DNA of 64,000 nt from Mycolicibacterium psychrotolerans (GCF_010729305.1 NZ_AP022574.1:2542001-2606000); one strand, 5' to 3'. Counted from the first letter of the stretch, positions 29,926-40,547 are shown. The notes: generated from the sequence alone by a model not told the origin. Made by a program: numbers and translations.

Positions 29926-30228
29926 TCAGTCGCTGGCAGGCAGCGGCTTGGCTTCCTTCAGGGTCAGGGGAACCGACCCGATCGACAGCGTGCCCTTGCC
30001 TGCCTTGGTGACGAGCACCTCGGCGCCACCGTCGTCGACGTAGCGCTTGCCCATCAGGTTGCCGTCGGCGAGCCCCTCGTCGAGCGACAGGCCGCTGTCG
30101 ACGCTGTCGCCGACAGGGACCATCGGTGCGCCGCCGGCCCGCAAATCGTCGAGGCTGTCGGCATTGCGCACCACGATGACCTGGGTGTCACAGACCTGGC
30201 TCTGCAGGCGGCTGCCGTTCTTGATCAT
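29926..30228 (-). CDS. Conserved small protein of unknown function
   Basis: 100 aa from the ATG at 30228. Begins IKNGSRLQSQVCDTQVIVVR with one Cys and includes SLDDLRAGGAPMVP. No signal peptide or membrane helix. Its start overlaps the stop of the upstream CoA ligase (ATGA), so it belongs to that operon and may be a carrier or subunit for it. I do not recognise a family. Confidence 0.75.
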   Translation of the reverse strand: MIKNGSRLQSQVCDTQVIVVRNADSLDDLRAGGAPMVPVGDSVDSGLSLDEGLADGNLMGKRYVDDGGAEVLVTKAGKGTLSIGSVPLTLKEAKPLPASD

Positions 30229-31745
30229 GCGGACTCCTTCGATGCGGCGTTCACTACGGCGTTCAATTCGTCGACCAGTTCCCGTCGCAGCACCTTGCCG
30301 GTGGCGTTGGTGGGCAGTTCGTCCCGGAACACCACCCGGTCGGGAGTGCGGGATCCGCGCAACTGCGCGCGGACATGGGCGCGCAGGTCCTCGCTGTCGG
30401 GCTCGGTGCCCTGATGGGCGACGACCACAGCGACGATGATCTGACCCCATTCGGGATCATCGGCGCCGACGACAGCGCAGTCGCGGACATGCGGATGCTC
30501 GACGAGAACGTCCTCGATCTCGGCGGGCGCGATGTTCTCACCGCCGCGGATGATGGTGTCGTCGGAGCGGCCGCCGATGAACAGGTATCCCTCGCCGTCG
30601 AGGTAGGCGACGTCCCTGGTCGGGAACCAGCCGTTCTCGTCGAGGACGGAACCGATGTCGGTGTATTTACCCGACACCTGCTCACCGCGCACGAACAGTT
30701 CCCCGGGTTCGTCGGGGCCGACCACGGTCCCGTCGTCTGCGCGGATCTCGACCTCGATGCCGGGCACGGGCCGGCCCACCGATCCGAGCCGGCGAATGGC
30801 CGTCTCGTCGCCGGCGGCGAGTGCGGCGCGGTGGTCGTCTGGAGTGAGCACGGCGATGGTGGAACTGGTCTCGGTCAGACCGTAGGCGTTGACGAAGCCG
30901 ACCGCGGGCAACAGCGCGAGCGCCTTGCGCACCAACGGCAACGGCACTTTCGAGCCGCCGTAGGCCAGCGTGCGCAGCGTGGGCAGCGTGACGGCTCGTG
31001 CCGCGAGGACCGAGACGATGCGGTCGAGCATCGTGGGCACCACCGTGGCCGACGTCACCCCCTCGTCGATCACCAGCCGCACCCATTCCTCGGCGTCGAA
31101 GTGTCTGAGATACACCATCTTCCGGCCCGCGTACAGGTTCGACAGGGCCGCGCCCACCCCGGCGATGTGGTAGGGCGGCACACAGATCAACGCGGCGTCT
31201 CCCGGTTCCGCGGAGGCGAATTCGACGGTGCCGGTGATGTAACTGGTCAGGTTGTTGTGGGTGAGTTCGACGGCCTTCGGCGTGGACGTGGTGCCCGAGG
31301 TGAACAGGACGACCGCGACGGCATCGGGATCGGCGAACACCGGAACGTCCGGGCCGGGCTCCGTTTCGCCTGCCGCGGAACGGAATTCGGCGGATCCCAG
31401 CACGCGGTACCCGTCGCCGACGGCCGTCCGGTACTCGTCGTCCACGACGACGAGCGGGTCGGGCAGGCGATCGAGAAGCGCGCGCAGGCCGTCGGCGGAG
31501 AGCCGGTAGTTCAGCGGCGTGACCGGTATCGCGGCGCGGGCCGAGGCGAACAGCAGAAGGGGGAGCATCGCGCCGCCCGTGCCGACATAAGCGACGTGCC
31601 GGGCGCCGGAGGAGGCGATCACCTGCGCGCCGCCGTCGGCCAGCGCGCTCAATTCGCCGGTGGTGAACCGGGTGTCGTCGTCGACCACCGCCGTCCGATC
31701 GGGATCGGCCGACGCGGCCATTTCCAGCAGCAGGGAGATACTCAT
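30225..31745 (-). CDS. Acyl-CoA synthetase (adenylate-forming, FadD-like)
   Basis: 506 aa from the ATG at 31745. The P-loop FTSGTTSTPKAVELTH, the acid motif YGLTETSST, the GRSDD hinge segment and the catalytic Lys of NATGKVLRRE are all present, so it should activate a carboxylate to its CoA thioester. It is second in a three-gene operon (HSDL2-like SDR, this ligase, small protein), with ATGA couplings on both sides, divergent from the B12 mutase. Confidence 0.92.
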   Translation of the reverse strand: MSISLLLEMAASADPDRTAVVDDDTRFTTGELSALADGGAQVIASSGARHVAYVGTGGAMLPLLLFASARAAIPVTPLNYRLSADGLRALLDRLPDPLVVVDDEYRTAVGDGYRVLGSAEFRSAAGETEPGPDVPVFADPDAVAVVLFTSGTTSTPKAVELTHNNLTSYITGTVEFASAEPGDAALICVPPYHIAGVGAALSNLYAGRKMVYLRHFDAEEWVRLVIDEGVTSATVVPTMLDRIVSVLAARAVTLPTLRTLAYGGSKVPLPLVRKALALLPAVGFVNAYGLTETSSTIAVLTPDDHRAALAAGDETAIRRLGSVGRPVPGIEVEIRADDGTVVGPDEPGELFVRGEQVSGKYTDIGSVLDENGWFPTRDVAYLDGEGYLFIGGRSDDTIIRGGENIAPAEIEDVLVEHPHVRDCAVVGADDPEWGQIIVAVVVAHQGTEPDSEDLRAHVRAQLRGSRTPDRVVFRDELPTNATGKVLRRELVDELNAVVNAASKESA

Positions 31746-32596
31746 GACTTGTCCAGGAAGATATCCCACATGGGGTCGTCCCCGCCGCCGTACGTCGAGA
31801 GATCCGTGAGGCCTGCGGCGGTGAGCACGTCGGCATCGATGAACGTCCGGCCGTTCACCTCGGCGGCGGGCCTGGCGAGGATCGCCACCGCGGCGTCGCC
31901 CATGATGTCCGGGCTGCGTGAGGCGTCGACGAGGTCGTCGCCCCCGGGGAGGTTGGCCACCGCAGAGGTCGCGATGTAGGTCTGCGGCCACAGGCAACTG
32001 AAGCCGATGCCCGCCCCGTCGCGTTCGCCGCGGAACTCCTCGGCCCACCCCAGCGACAGCAGCGTCATGCCGTACTTGGACAGCGTGTAGGACGGGTGCG
32101 CACCGAGCCAGTGCGGGTTCATGTTCAGCGGCGGCGCCAGCGTGAGCACGTGAGGGTTGTCCGACTTGCGCAGATGCGGCAGCGCCGCCTGGGTGAGCAG
32201 GAAGGTGCCGCGGACGTTGATGTCCATCATCAGGTCGAACTTCTTGGCCGAGAGCGCCTCGGTCGGCTCGGTGGCGATCGCGCTCGCGTTGTTCACGACG
32301 ATGTCGATGCCGCCGAAGTGCGCGACGGCGGTGTCCACGACGCGCGAGACGTCGTCCTCGCGGCGGACGTCGCCGACCACCGCCACGGCCTTGCCTCCAG
32401 CGGCCTCGACCTCGGCGACCGCGGTGTGCACGGTGCCCGGTAGGCGGGGGTGTGGGTCCGCAGTCTTGGCCAGCAGCACCACGTTGGCCCCGCGGCGTGC
32501 CGCGCCCAGCGCGATGGCCAGGCCGATCCCGCGACTGCCTCCCGACACCACCATGGTGCGGTCAGTGAACAGCGACTCGGTCGATTCGTCGGACAT
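31742..32596 (-). CDS. HSDL2-like short-chain dehydrogenase
   Basis: 284 aa. The cofactor loop GGSRGIG, VNNAS at 101-105 and the YTLSK motif (Y170, K174) are present. The PPLNMNPHW and KYGMTLLSLGWAEEF segments identify the HSDL2 subgroup. The usual catalytic Ser in that block (SPPLN) is Ala154 here (LAPPLN). Activity may be altered. First gene of the operon divergent from the acyl-CoA mutase. Confidence 0.88.
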   Translation of the reverse strand: MSDESTESLFTDRTMVVSGGSRGIGLAIALGAARRGANVVLLAKTADPHPRLPGTVHTAVAEVEAAGGKAVAVVGDVRREDDVSRVVDTAVAHFGGIDIVVNNASAIATEPTEALSAKKFDLMMDINVRGTFLLTQAALPHLRKSDNPHVLTLAPPLNMNPHWLGAHPSYTLSKYGMTLLSLGWAEEFRGERDGAGIGFSCLWPQTYIATSAVANLPGGDDLVDASRSPDIMGDAAVAILARPAAEVNGRTFIDADVLTAAGLTDLSTYGGGDDPMWDIFLDKS

Positions 32597-32626
32597 CGCG
32601 CCTCCTCACCGGCACCGGATAGTGCC

Positions 32627-32645
32627 GTTCTCATTTTATGCGAAC
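32627..32645. promoter_or_regulatory. Dyad GTTCnCAT-TTT-ATGnGAAC in the mutase/SDR promoter
   Basis: GTTCTCATTTTATGCGAAC: arms GTTC-T-CAT and ATG-C-GAAC match in seven of eight pairs around TTT. It is 31 bp upstream of the SDR start at 32596 and so placed to control that operon. A related copy lies 109 bp away at 32736. Confidence 0.5.
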
Positions 32646-32735
32646 CACGTAATCGCTGTGTAGCGGGGCTTCGGATGCGTAATCGGGCCGTCGACACCCA
32701 CCGCTGCGTGCATCTTTGCCTCAGACGGTATTGGC

Positions 32736-32754
32736 ATTCTCATTTTTTGCAAGT
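32736..32754 (+). promoter_or_regulatory. Second, degenerate copy of the 32627 dyad
   Basis: ATTCTCATTTTTTGCAAGT shares TTCTCATTTT plus TGC with the site at 32627. It lies 13 bp before the mutase ATG. The direct-repeat arrangement implies that one regulator acts on both divergent operons. The half-site ATTCTC also occurs in the palindromes at 37177, 43262 and 47291. Confidence 0.4.
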
Positions 32755-32767
32755 ACGTTATCCACTG

Positions 32768-34344
<1,577 letters not shown>

Positions 34345-34345
<1 letters not shown>

Positions 34346-34746
34346 TGACCACCCGGGTGCTCGTCGCCAAGCCCGGTCTGGACGGCCACGATCGCGGCGC
34401 GAAGATCGTCGCGCGCACGTTGCGCGACGCGGGTTTCGAGGTGATCTACACCGGCATCCGCCAGCGGATCGAGGACATCGTGTCGATCGCACTGCAGGAA
34501 GACGTTGCGCTGGTGGGTCTTTCCATTCTCTCCGGTGCCCACGTCGCTTTGACCCAACGCACCGTCGACGCCCTGCGGGCGGCCGACGCGGGCGACATCG
34601 CCGTCGTCGTCGGCGGCACCATCCCGCAGGGCGACGTGCAGAAACTGCTCGACGCGGGAGCGGCCGCGGTCTTCCCGACGGGGACCCCGCTCGAGGATCT
34701 GGTGCGCGACGTGCGTGAACTGACCAAGGAAACCGCCGAGCAGTGA
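34345..34746 (+). CDS. Acyl-CoA mutase B12-binding small subunit
   Basis: 133-aa cobalamin-binding domain with the base-off His-on signature DGHDRG (His15), then LSILSGAH and VVVGGTIP. Begins on the last base of the large-subunit stop. Together the two would form an HcmA/HcmB-like heteromeric mutase. No MCM-type linker region is present. Confidence 0.95.
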
Positions 34747-34758
34747 ACGAGCGGACGG

Positions 34759-34814
34759 CGAGTGTGCGCTCAGGGCGATTCCGGGACCGTTCCGTCGCCC
34801 AGGACGCACATTCG
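34759..34814. repeat. Intergenic imperfect palindrome after the mutase
   Basis: CGAGTGTGCGCTCAGGGCGA at 34759-34778 and its near inverse at 34795-34814 match at 16 of 20 positions. This can form a long hairpin, probably an operon terminator or a member of a dispersed intergenic repeat family. A shorter relative occurs near 9065-9085. Confidence 0.55.
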
Positions 34815-34834
34815 GCGACGGAAGGGACGTGCAG

Positions 34835-35791
34835 ATGAGACTCGGCGTGATGATCGGGGCTGAGCGCGGGGACATGGCGCGCAAGGTCGCGAAGCTGGTG
34901 TCCGACATCCAATGGGCGGAGTCCGCGGGCCTGGACACCGCATGGATGCCCCAGGTGCCCAACGACTTCGACTGCCTGACCATGGTCGCGCTGATGGCCG
35001 CCCACACGACGCGGATCGAACTCGGCACCGCTGTCGTGCCGCTGCAGGCCCAGCATCCCGTCGCGCTTGCCCGCCAAGCGCTTTCGGTGCATGCGATGGC
35101 TTCCGGACGGCTCGCGCTCGGAGTGGGCCCGTCGCACCACTGGATCGTGCGCGACATGCTGGGCCTGCCCTACGACAAGCCCGCGGCCTATACCCGCGAC
35201 TATCTCGAGGTGCTCGACGCCGCACTCGCCGGTCCCGGCGACGTCGACGTCGAGAACGCGTCGTTCACCGTGCACAACCCGACGGCGCTGGCCGCCGACA
35301 CCCCGCTTCCGGTGCTGGTGGCCGCGCTCGGACCGGTCATGCTGCAGATCGCCGGTGAGCGGGCCGACGGCACCGTGCTGTGGATGGCCGACGAGAAGGC
35401 GATCGGCGAGCACATCGCACCGAAGATCACCAAGGCCGCCGCCGACGCCGGGCGGCCCGCACCGCGCATCGTGGCCGGAATCCCGGTGTGTCTGTGCGCC
35501 AACAGCGAGATCGACGCGGCCAAGGAGCGCGCGAACCGCATCCTGGCCGAGGCCGAGACGTCGCCGAACTATCAGCGGCTGCTGGACCGCGGCGACGCGC
35601 GCACCGTCGGCGACCTCTGCGCTGCCGGCGACATGGAGCAGATCCTGCGACGATTCCGCATGTTCGCCGACGCCGGCGTCACCGATCTGTCGGTGCGACT
35701 GCTGCCCATCGGCGACACCCGGGACGAACTGGTGGCGTCGAAGTACCGCACCCGCGACGTGATCGCAGAGCTCGCCAAGGCCGTGCAGTGA
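34835..35791 (+). CDS. LLM-class (F420-type) flavin-dependent oxidoreductase
   Basis: 318 aa from the ATG at 34835, with GGAAGG nine bases before it; the GTG at 34829 is an alternative. RLGVMIGAERGDM, ESAGLDTAWMPQV and HPVALARQALSVHAM are the hallmarks of luciferase-like oxidoreductases, and the style is that of mycobacterial F420-dependent members. Coupled to the CoA transferase by a GTGA overlap. It probably oxidises or reduces an alcohol/ketone intermediate. Confidence 0.88.
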   Translation: MRLGVMIGAERGDMARKVAKLVSDIQWAESAGLDTAWMPQVPNDFDCLTMVALMAAHTTRIELGTAVVPLQAQHPVALARQALSVHAMASGRLALGVGPSHHWIVRDMLGLPYDKPAAYTRDYLEVLDAALAGPGDVDVENASFTVHNPTALAADTPLPVLVAALGPVMLQIAGERADGTVLWMADEKAIGEHIAPKITKAAADAGRPAPRIVAGIPVCLCANSEIDAAKERANRILAEAETSPNYQRLLDRGDARTVGDLCAAGDMEQILRRFRMFADAGVTDLSVRLLPIGDTRDELVASKYRTRDVIAELAKAVQ

Positions 35792-36843
35792 GTAGTGGAG
35801 GCCCGCTGGCCGGCATCCGCGTCCTGGAGGTCGGTGTCATGCTGGCGGGTCCGTACGCCACGATGATGCTCGCCGATCTCGGCGCCGAGGTGATCAAGAT
35901 CGAGCCGCCGGGCGGTGAGATCTCACGCCAGGTCAGCGACAGCTACTTCGCGAGCCTGAACCGCAACAAGCAGAGTGTCTGCCTGGATCTGCGGTCCATC
36001 GAGGGCAGGCAGCGGCTCGGCGAGCTGGTCGCGGATTCCCATGCGCTGCTGGTCAACATGAAGCCGTCGGCGATCCGGCGGCTGGGCCTGACCTATGAGT
36101 CGCTGCGACAGTACAACGAGGGCATCGTGTGCGTGGCGCTGACGGGCTACGGGCTCGACGGCGGGGATGACCCGGCGTTCGACTACGTGATCCAGGCGTC
36201 GACGGGGGTGGCGGCGATGACCGGTGATCCGGAGGGGCCGCCGACGCTGCCCGGGTATTCGTCGGCCGACAATTCGACAGGACTCACCGCGGCACTCGGT
36301 CTGCTGGCGCAAATCGTGTCCGGCCGCGGGGGACAGGTCGACGTGTCGCTGCGCGACGTCATGCTCTCGCAGCTGAACTACCGCGCCGCCGCGCACCTCA
36401 ACGACGGCGTCGCGCCGCACCGGCACCCGTACGGTGCACACTCGTATTACGTTCCGGCGCAGCTTTTTCCGACCGCCGACGGGTATCTCGCGCTGTTCAT
36501 CACCCACGACGCGTTCTGGGCGGCCTTCGCCGCCGAGGCAGGCATCACGGGCTTTCCGACCATGGCCGAGCGTGCGTCTCGGCGCGAAGAGGTCCTCGAG
36601 GTGGTCGGCGCCGTGCTCGCGACGGACACCGCCGTGCATTGGGAGGCCAGGCTACGGCCGCTGGGCATCCCGGTGTCAGCGGTGCGGTCGCTGCCCGAGG
36701 CGTTGGCCGCGACCCCCGAGGCTTTGGTCACCGCGGGCGATTTCCGGTTGGTGGGCACCCCCATCCGGATCGCGAACCACCATCCCGAGTACCGTCCGCC
36801 GCCCCGCCTCGACGAACACGCTCAGACCACTCACTCGTCGTAG
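35788..36843 (+). CDS. Type III (CaiB/BaiF family) CoA transferase
   Basis: 351 aa from GTG 35788. Opening LAGIRVLEVGVMLAGPYATM and ADLGAEVIKIEPPGG are diagnostic. The catalytic Asp is the D of SSADNSTG. The protein is slightly shorter than most family members (about 390-400 aa). It would swap CoA between acids, supplying the acyl-CoA pathway of this cluster. Ends in 13-bp overlap with the convergent ferredoxin. Confidence 0.9.
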   Translation: MSSGGPLAGIRVLEVGVMLAGPYATMMLADLGAEVIKIEPPGGEISRQVSDSYFASLNRNKQSVCLDLRSIEGRQRLGELVADSHALLVNMKPSAIRRLGLTYESLRQYNEGIVCVALTGYGLDGGDDPAFDYVIQASTGVAAMTGDPEGPPTLPGYSSADNSTGLTAALGLLAQIVSGRGGQVDVSLRDVMLSQLNYRAAAHLNDGVAPHRHPYGAHSYYVPAQLFPTADGYLALFITHDAFWAAFAAEAGITGFPTMAERASRREEVLEVVGAVLATDTAVHWEARLRPLGIPVSAVRSLPEALAATPEALVTAGDFRLVGTPIRIANHHPEYRPPPRLDEHAQTTHSS

Positions 36844-37097
36844 GTGACCGTCACGTCGAGGGTGTCGGGAACCGCCTGGCAGGTCAGCACGTATCCCTCC
36901 TCGACCTCGTCCTCGGTCAGCGCGTCGTTGACCCGCATCGTGGCCCGGCCGGTCTTCAGCAGCGCCATGCACGTACCGCAGTTGCCCGCCTCGCAGGAGA
37001 AGGGCGGCCCCATGCCGGCGCGGCGGGCGCTGTCGAGCAATGTCTCACCGGGCCTGGTGGGCACGGATGCGGTGCTTCCGTCCAGCTGGATGGTCAC
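36831..37097 (-). CDS. 2Fe-2S plant-type ferredoxin
   Basis: 88 aa from the GTG at 37097, which has GGAGG four bases upstream; the GTG at 37130 is a longer alternative. Cysteines 35, 40, 43 and 73 are in the C-x4-C-x2-C-x29-C pattern (CEAGNCGTC, then LTCQAV). This domain normally ends PaaE/KshB reductases but here stands alone. A partner reductase or oxygenase is not obvious in the immediate operon. Divergent from a CoA ligase, with a GAGAAT-type palindrome between them. Confidence 0.9.
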   Translation of the reverse strand: MTIQLDGSTASVPTRPGETLLDSARRAGMGPPFSCEAGNCGTCMALLKTGRATMRVNDALTEDEVEEGYVLTCQAVPDTLDVTVTYDE

Positions 37098-37176
37098 GGT
37101 GCCTCCGGTCCGGCCTGTTTCGGCGTCCACTCGACGTCCTGCTCCTTCGCCCGTCCGACATTGTCATTCTGATAAT

Positions 37177-37195
37177 AGGAGAATACTATTCTCCT
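37177..37195. promoter_or_regulatory. Perfect palindrome, GAGAAT-N3-ATTCTC family, site 1
   Basis: AGGAGAATA-C-TATTCTCCT: 9-bp perfect arms. It lies 79 bp from the ferredoxin GTG and 50 bp before the ligase GTG. An extra ATTCT half-site occurs at 37166-37170. The same core is found at 43262 and 47291, so it is a likely operator of a shared regulator. Confidence 0.65.
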
Positions 37196-37245
37196 CGACA
37201 ACCGGTGTTCCTCTCAGCACCATCCACGAGGAGGGCGTGCGCGAC

Positions 37246-38679
37246 GTGAGTGAGCCGATGGCGCTCGCCTTCGGGGAACGGCAGTACAGGCTCGCCGACC
37301 TCGACGCCCTGGCCGCGGCGATGGCCGCCGAACTCCGCGGGCGTGGAGTGGGTCCGTCGTCGCGGGTCGCCGTGATGTCGTCGAACCGGCCGGAATTCGT
37401 TGTCGCGCTGCGGGCGATCCGGCGCCTGGGGTCGGCGGCGGTGCTGCTCAGTCCCGCGTGGAAGCAGGCGGAGGTCGGCCACGCGCTTTCGCTGACCCGG
37501 CCGGCGTACGCCGTGGGCGACCAGCCGGTGCTCGCCGAGGCGATGCCGATGCTTCATCTGGATGAGCCGCTCCGCTCGGCGTCGTGCCCACCGGAGGCAA
37601 CCGACCCCGGGGCGGACGCGGTCCTGGTGTTCAGCTCGGGCACGACCGGGATGCCCAAAGCCGTTCGGCACACGCATGCCTCGCTGGCCGCCGCGGTCCG
37701 GCACTGGCGCGGCGCGCTGCGGCTCACCCCGGCGGACCGTCTGCAGGTGATGACGCCCCCGTCCCACATCCTCGGCCTCCTCAACATCGTGACAGCGCTG
37801 GACAGCGGGGCGTGGATCCGGCTGCATCCGCGCTTCGACATCGACACGATGCTGCGCCACATCGATGCCGACCGCATCACCATCGACATGGCGGTCGCCC
37901 CCATCGCGCTGGCGCTGGCCGCGCACCCCGGTCTGGAAGCCCATGACCTGTCGTCACTGCGGTACCTCATGTGGTGCGCCACGCCGGTCACCACCAGCGT
38001 GGCCCAGGCCGTCACCGAGCGCACCGGGGTCGCCTGGGTCACCGCCTACGGAGCCAGCGAACTGCCCGTCATCACCTGCAACGATCTGCCCGCGGCTCGC
38101 CTGGACACCGTGGGCCGTGCGGTCGACGGCGTGCACGTTCGGGTCGTCGACCCCGAGACCGGGACGCCGCTCGGCGCCGGCGCCGACGGGGAGATCCAGG
38201 TGCGCTCGGAGGCCGCGATGGCGGGCTATCTCCCGGAAAGCTCAACAGCAGAGGCGTTTTCGGAAGGGTGGTATCGCACCGGCGACATCGGCAACCTCGA
38301 CGCCGACGGTCATCTGCGCATCACCGACCGCGCCCGCGAGATGATCAAGGTGCGCGGCTTCCAGGTCGCGCCCGCCGAGATCGAAGCGGTGCTGCACGGC
38401 CATGCCGCCGTCGAGGATTGCGCTGTGTTCGGTGTTCCGGCCCCTGACGGGGAGGCGATCGTCGCCGCCGTGACGGTGAGCAGGACCGTGGATCCCGACG
38501 CGTTGATCGCGGTCGTCGCCGATCGGCTGGCGTCCTACAAGCGGCCCAGCCGGGTGCTGATCGTCGACGAGATCCCGCGCCTGCCGTCGGGCAAGGTGTT
38601 GCGCCGAGTGCTACGGGAGCGGGAGATGGGCGCGTGTGCGAAGAGCGGAGGAAGCTGTGGACGTCCGTCTGACCAGTGA
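37246..38679 (+). CDS. Acyl-CoA synthetase (adenylate-forming), short form
   Basis: 477 aa from GTG 37246, with GAGGAGG upstream; GTG 37237 is the alternative. Motifs: VFSSGTTGMPKAVRHTH, YGASELPV, YRTGDIG, and catalytic Lys in LPSGKVLRR. The N-terminus is shorter than typical FadD proteins, beginning directly with FGERQYRLADLDAL. It leads an operon with an acyl-CoA dehydrogenase pair and an enoyl-CoA hydratase; a ribosome-binding site for the next gene is inside its 3' end. Confidence 0.9.
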   Translation: MSEPMALAFGERQYRLADLDALAAAMAAELRGRGVGPSSRVAVMSSNRPEFVVALRAIRRLGSAAVLLSPAWKQAEVGHALSLTRPAYAVGDQPVLAEAMPMLHLDEPLRSASCPPEATDPGADAVLVFSSGTTGMPKAVRHTHASLAAAVRHWRGALRLTPADRLQVMTPPSHILGLLNIVTALDSGAWIRLHPRFDIDTMLRHIDADRITIDMAVAPIALALAAHPGLEAHDLSSLRYLMWCATPVTTSVAQAVTERTGVAWVTAYGASELPVITCNDLPAARLDTVGRAVDGVHVRVVDPETGTPLGAGADGEIQVRSEAAMAGYLPESSTAEAFSEGWYRTGDIGNLDADGHLRITDRAREMIKVRGFQVAPAEIEAVLHGHAAVEDCAVFGVPAPDGEAIVAAVTVSRTVDPDALIAVVADRLASYKRPSRVLIVDEIPRLPSGKVLRRVLREREMGACAKSGGSCGRPSDQ

Positions 38680-39472
38680 ACAGGAGCAGCTGCGCGATGC
38701 GGCCGCCGAGTTGGCGGCCGAGCTGGGACCCGGGTCGGTGGCCGGCCTCGAGGACGAGGTGCGCCTCGCACGGCTGGAGAAGGCACTGGACGCGACCGGC
38801 TTTCGCGCGCTGCGCTCCGACGGTGCGTCCGCCGTGGAGGTCGCGATCGTGGCCGAGGAGTTCGGCAGGCGGCTGGTCGACGTGCCGTTCCTGGGGCCGG
38901 TGCTCACCGACGACCTTCAGCGCAGGCTGGGGCGGACGGTCGCGATGAGCGATGCGCCGCCGCAGTCGGTGGATCTGACCGGCAGCCTGGTCGGCGTCGT
39001 CGAGTCACCGCCGGAACTGAGCGAGCTGTCCGAGGAGGAGTCGGGCCGCTGGTATGCCCTCGCGCTCGCGACGAGCGCCGCGGACATCCTCGGTGCGGCC
39101 CGGGGCACGCACGCGCTGGCGACCGAGTACGCCAAGGTGCGGGAGCAGTACGGCTCGGCGATCGGTTCCTATCAGGCGGTGGCGCATCTGCTCGCCGAAG
39201 GTCTGGCGCTGATCGAAGGGTCGATCAGCGTCGTGCGCCACGCCGCCTGGGCCGTCGACGAACTCCCGGTGGCCGAAGCGATCGACGCCGCGCGGATCGC
39301 CAAGATCTACTGCGCGCGGGCCGCGATGACTGTGTGCGAGACGTCGATTCAGGTGCACGGCGGGATCGGCAACACCTGGGAATGCCTGGCCCATGTCTAT
39401 CTGCGCCGGGTCCTGGCCGCCACCGAGGTGTGGCCCGCCAAGCTGGAGGAGCTGACCATTGGACTTTCGTGA
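38657..39472 (+). CDS. Acyl-CoA dehydrogenase, short subunit
   Basis: 271 aa from GTG 38657, with GGAGGAAG seven bases upstream and overlapping the ligase gene by 23 bp. It is a small subunit with weak N-terminal domains but the conserved C-terminal helices YAKVREQYGSAIGSYQAVAH and QVHGGIGNTWE. Its partner is encoded by the next, overlapping gene. Pairs like this (FadE28/FadE29 style) form alpha2beta2 enzymes for branched or ring acyl-CoAs. Confidence 0.9.
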   Translation: MDVRLTSEQEQLRDAAAELAAELGPGSVAGLEDEVRLARLEKALDATGFRALRSDGASAVEVAIVAEEFGRRLVDVPFLGPVLTDDLQRRLGRTVAMSDAPPQSVDLTGSLVGVVESPPELSELSEEESGRWYALALATSAADILGAARGTHALATEYAKVREQYGSAIGSYQAVAHLLAEGLALIEGSISVVRHAAWAVDELPVAEAIDAARIAKIYCARAAMTVCETSIQVHGGIGNTWECLAHVYLRRVLAATEVWPAKLEELTIGLS

Positions 39473-40547
39473 TTCCGCCGACGAAGCCGCGTTCCGGCAG
39501 CGCCTGCGGTCCTGGCTGATCGAGCAGGAGGGCAGGTTCCCGACGTCGGGCGACGCGTACTGGGCCAGGGCAGGGGAGTGGCACCAGGCACTGTTCGATG
39601 CGGGCTTCTTCGGCACGTCGTGGCCGAAGGCGTACGGCGGTCATGACCTGCCGCCGGTCTACGACGTGATCGTCGACGAGGAGATCGCCAAGGCCGGTGC
39701 GCCGGCCCGGCCGAGTCTGGGCTACCTCGTCGTCGGCCTGAGTCACCATGGCAGCGAGGATCTTCGGCGACGCTTCCTGCCCGGCATGATCAACGGCACC
39801 GAACGGTGGTGCCAGGGTTTCTCCGAACCGGGTGCGGGATCCGATCTCGCCTCGCTGACGACCACGGCCGTTCGGGACGACTCCGGTTACGTGATCCACG
39901 GACACAAGATCTGGACGAGCTACTCCGACGTCGCCGACTGGTGCCTGCTGCTCGCGCGCACCGACAAGACCGTGCCCAAACACAAGGGCATCTCGGCGTT
40001 CATCGTGAACATGCACCAGTCCGGCATCGAGCAACGTCCGTTGAAGATGATCAGCGGCGTGACCCGAGAGTTCGGTCAGGTGAGCTTCGACGGCGCCCGG
40101 GTGCCCGCCGAGAACATGGTCGGCGCGCCCGGCGAGGGATGGAAGCTGGCCATGACGGTGGTCAGCCATGAGCGGGAGCCCTCGACCCTGGGGTTCTCCG
40201 CACGGTACGGAAAGACGGTGCGCCAGATGGCTTCCCGGGTCGACGGCTCGCCGAACGCCGAGCTGCTGTGGGCGTGGGTCCAGACCGAGATGCTGCGACT
40301 GCACGTGCGCAGACGGCTCTCCGAGCAGCTCGACGGCCTGACCCACGGTCCTGCGGGGTCGCTGGACAAGCTGCTGATGACCTGGGTGGAGCAGTCCGTC
40401 GGCCACGCCGCGCTGCACACCGTCGGCACCGGCGACGAGGAGCTGTTCGGCGCCTACATGTACAGCCGCGCCCAGAGCGTGATGGGCGGCACGTCGCAGA
40501 TCCAGAAGAACATCATCGCGCAACGCATCCTCGGACTGGGGGCCTAG
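39459..40547 (+). CDS. Acyl-CoA dehydrogenase, large subunit
   Basis: 362 aa from the TTG at 39459, with GGAGG nine bases upstream. FAD/substrate segments WCQGFSEPGAGSDLASLTT and GHKIWTSYSD are complete, and the C-terminus ends GGTSQIQKNIIAQRILGLG. Overlaps the short subunit by 14 bp, indicating coupled synthesis of a heteromer. Confidence 0.92.
   Translation: MDFRDSADEAAFRQRLRSWLIEQEGRFPTSGDAYWARAGEWHQALFDAGFFGTSWPKAYGGHDLPPVYDVIVDEEIAKAGAPARPSLGYLVVGLSHHGSEDLRRRFLPGMINGTERWCQGFSEPGAGSDLASLTTTAVRDDSGYVIHGHKIWTSYSDVADWCLLLARTDKTVPKHKGISAFIVNMHQSGIEQRPLKMISGVTREFGQVSFDGARVPAENMVGAPGEGWKLAMTVVSHEREPSTLGFSARYGKTVRQMASRVDGSPNAELLWAWVQTEMLRLHVRRRLSEQLDGLTHGPAGSLDKLLMTWVEQSVGHAALHTVGTGDEELFGAYMYSRAQSVMGGTSQIQKNIIAQRILGLGA

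Noticed and set aside
36844..37245. Extension of the CoA ligase back to 36844
   Set aside because: It would cover the ferredoxin gene and the palindromic promoter; the adenylation domain starts only after the GTG at 37246.
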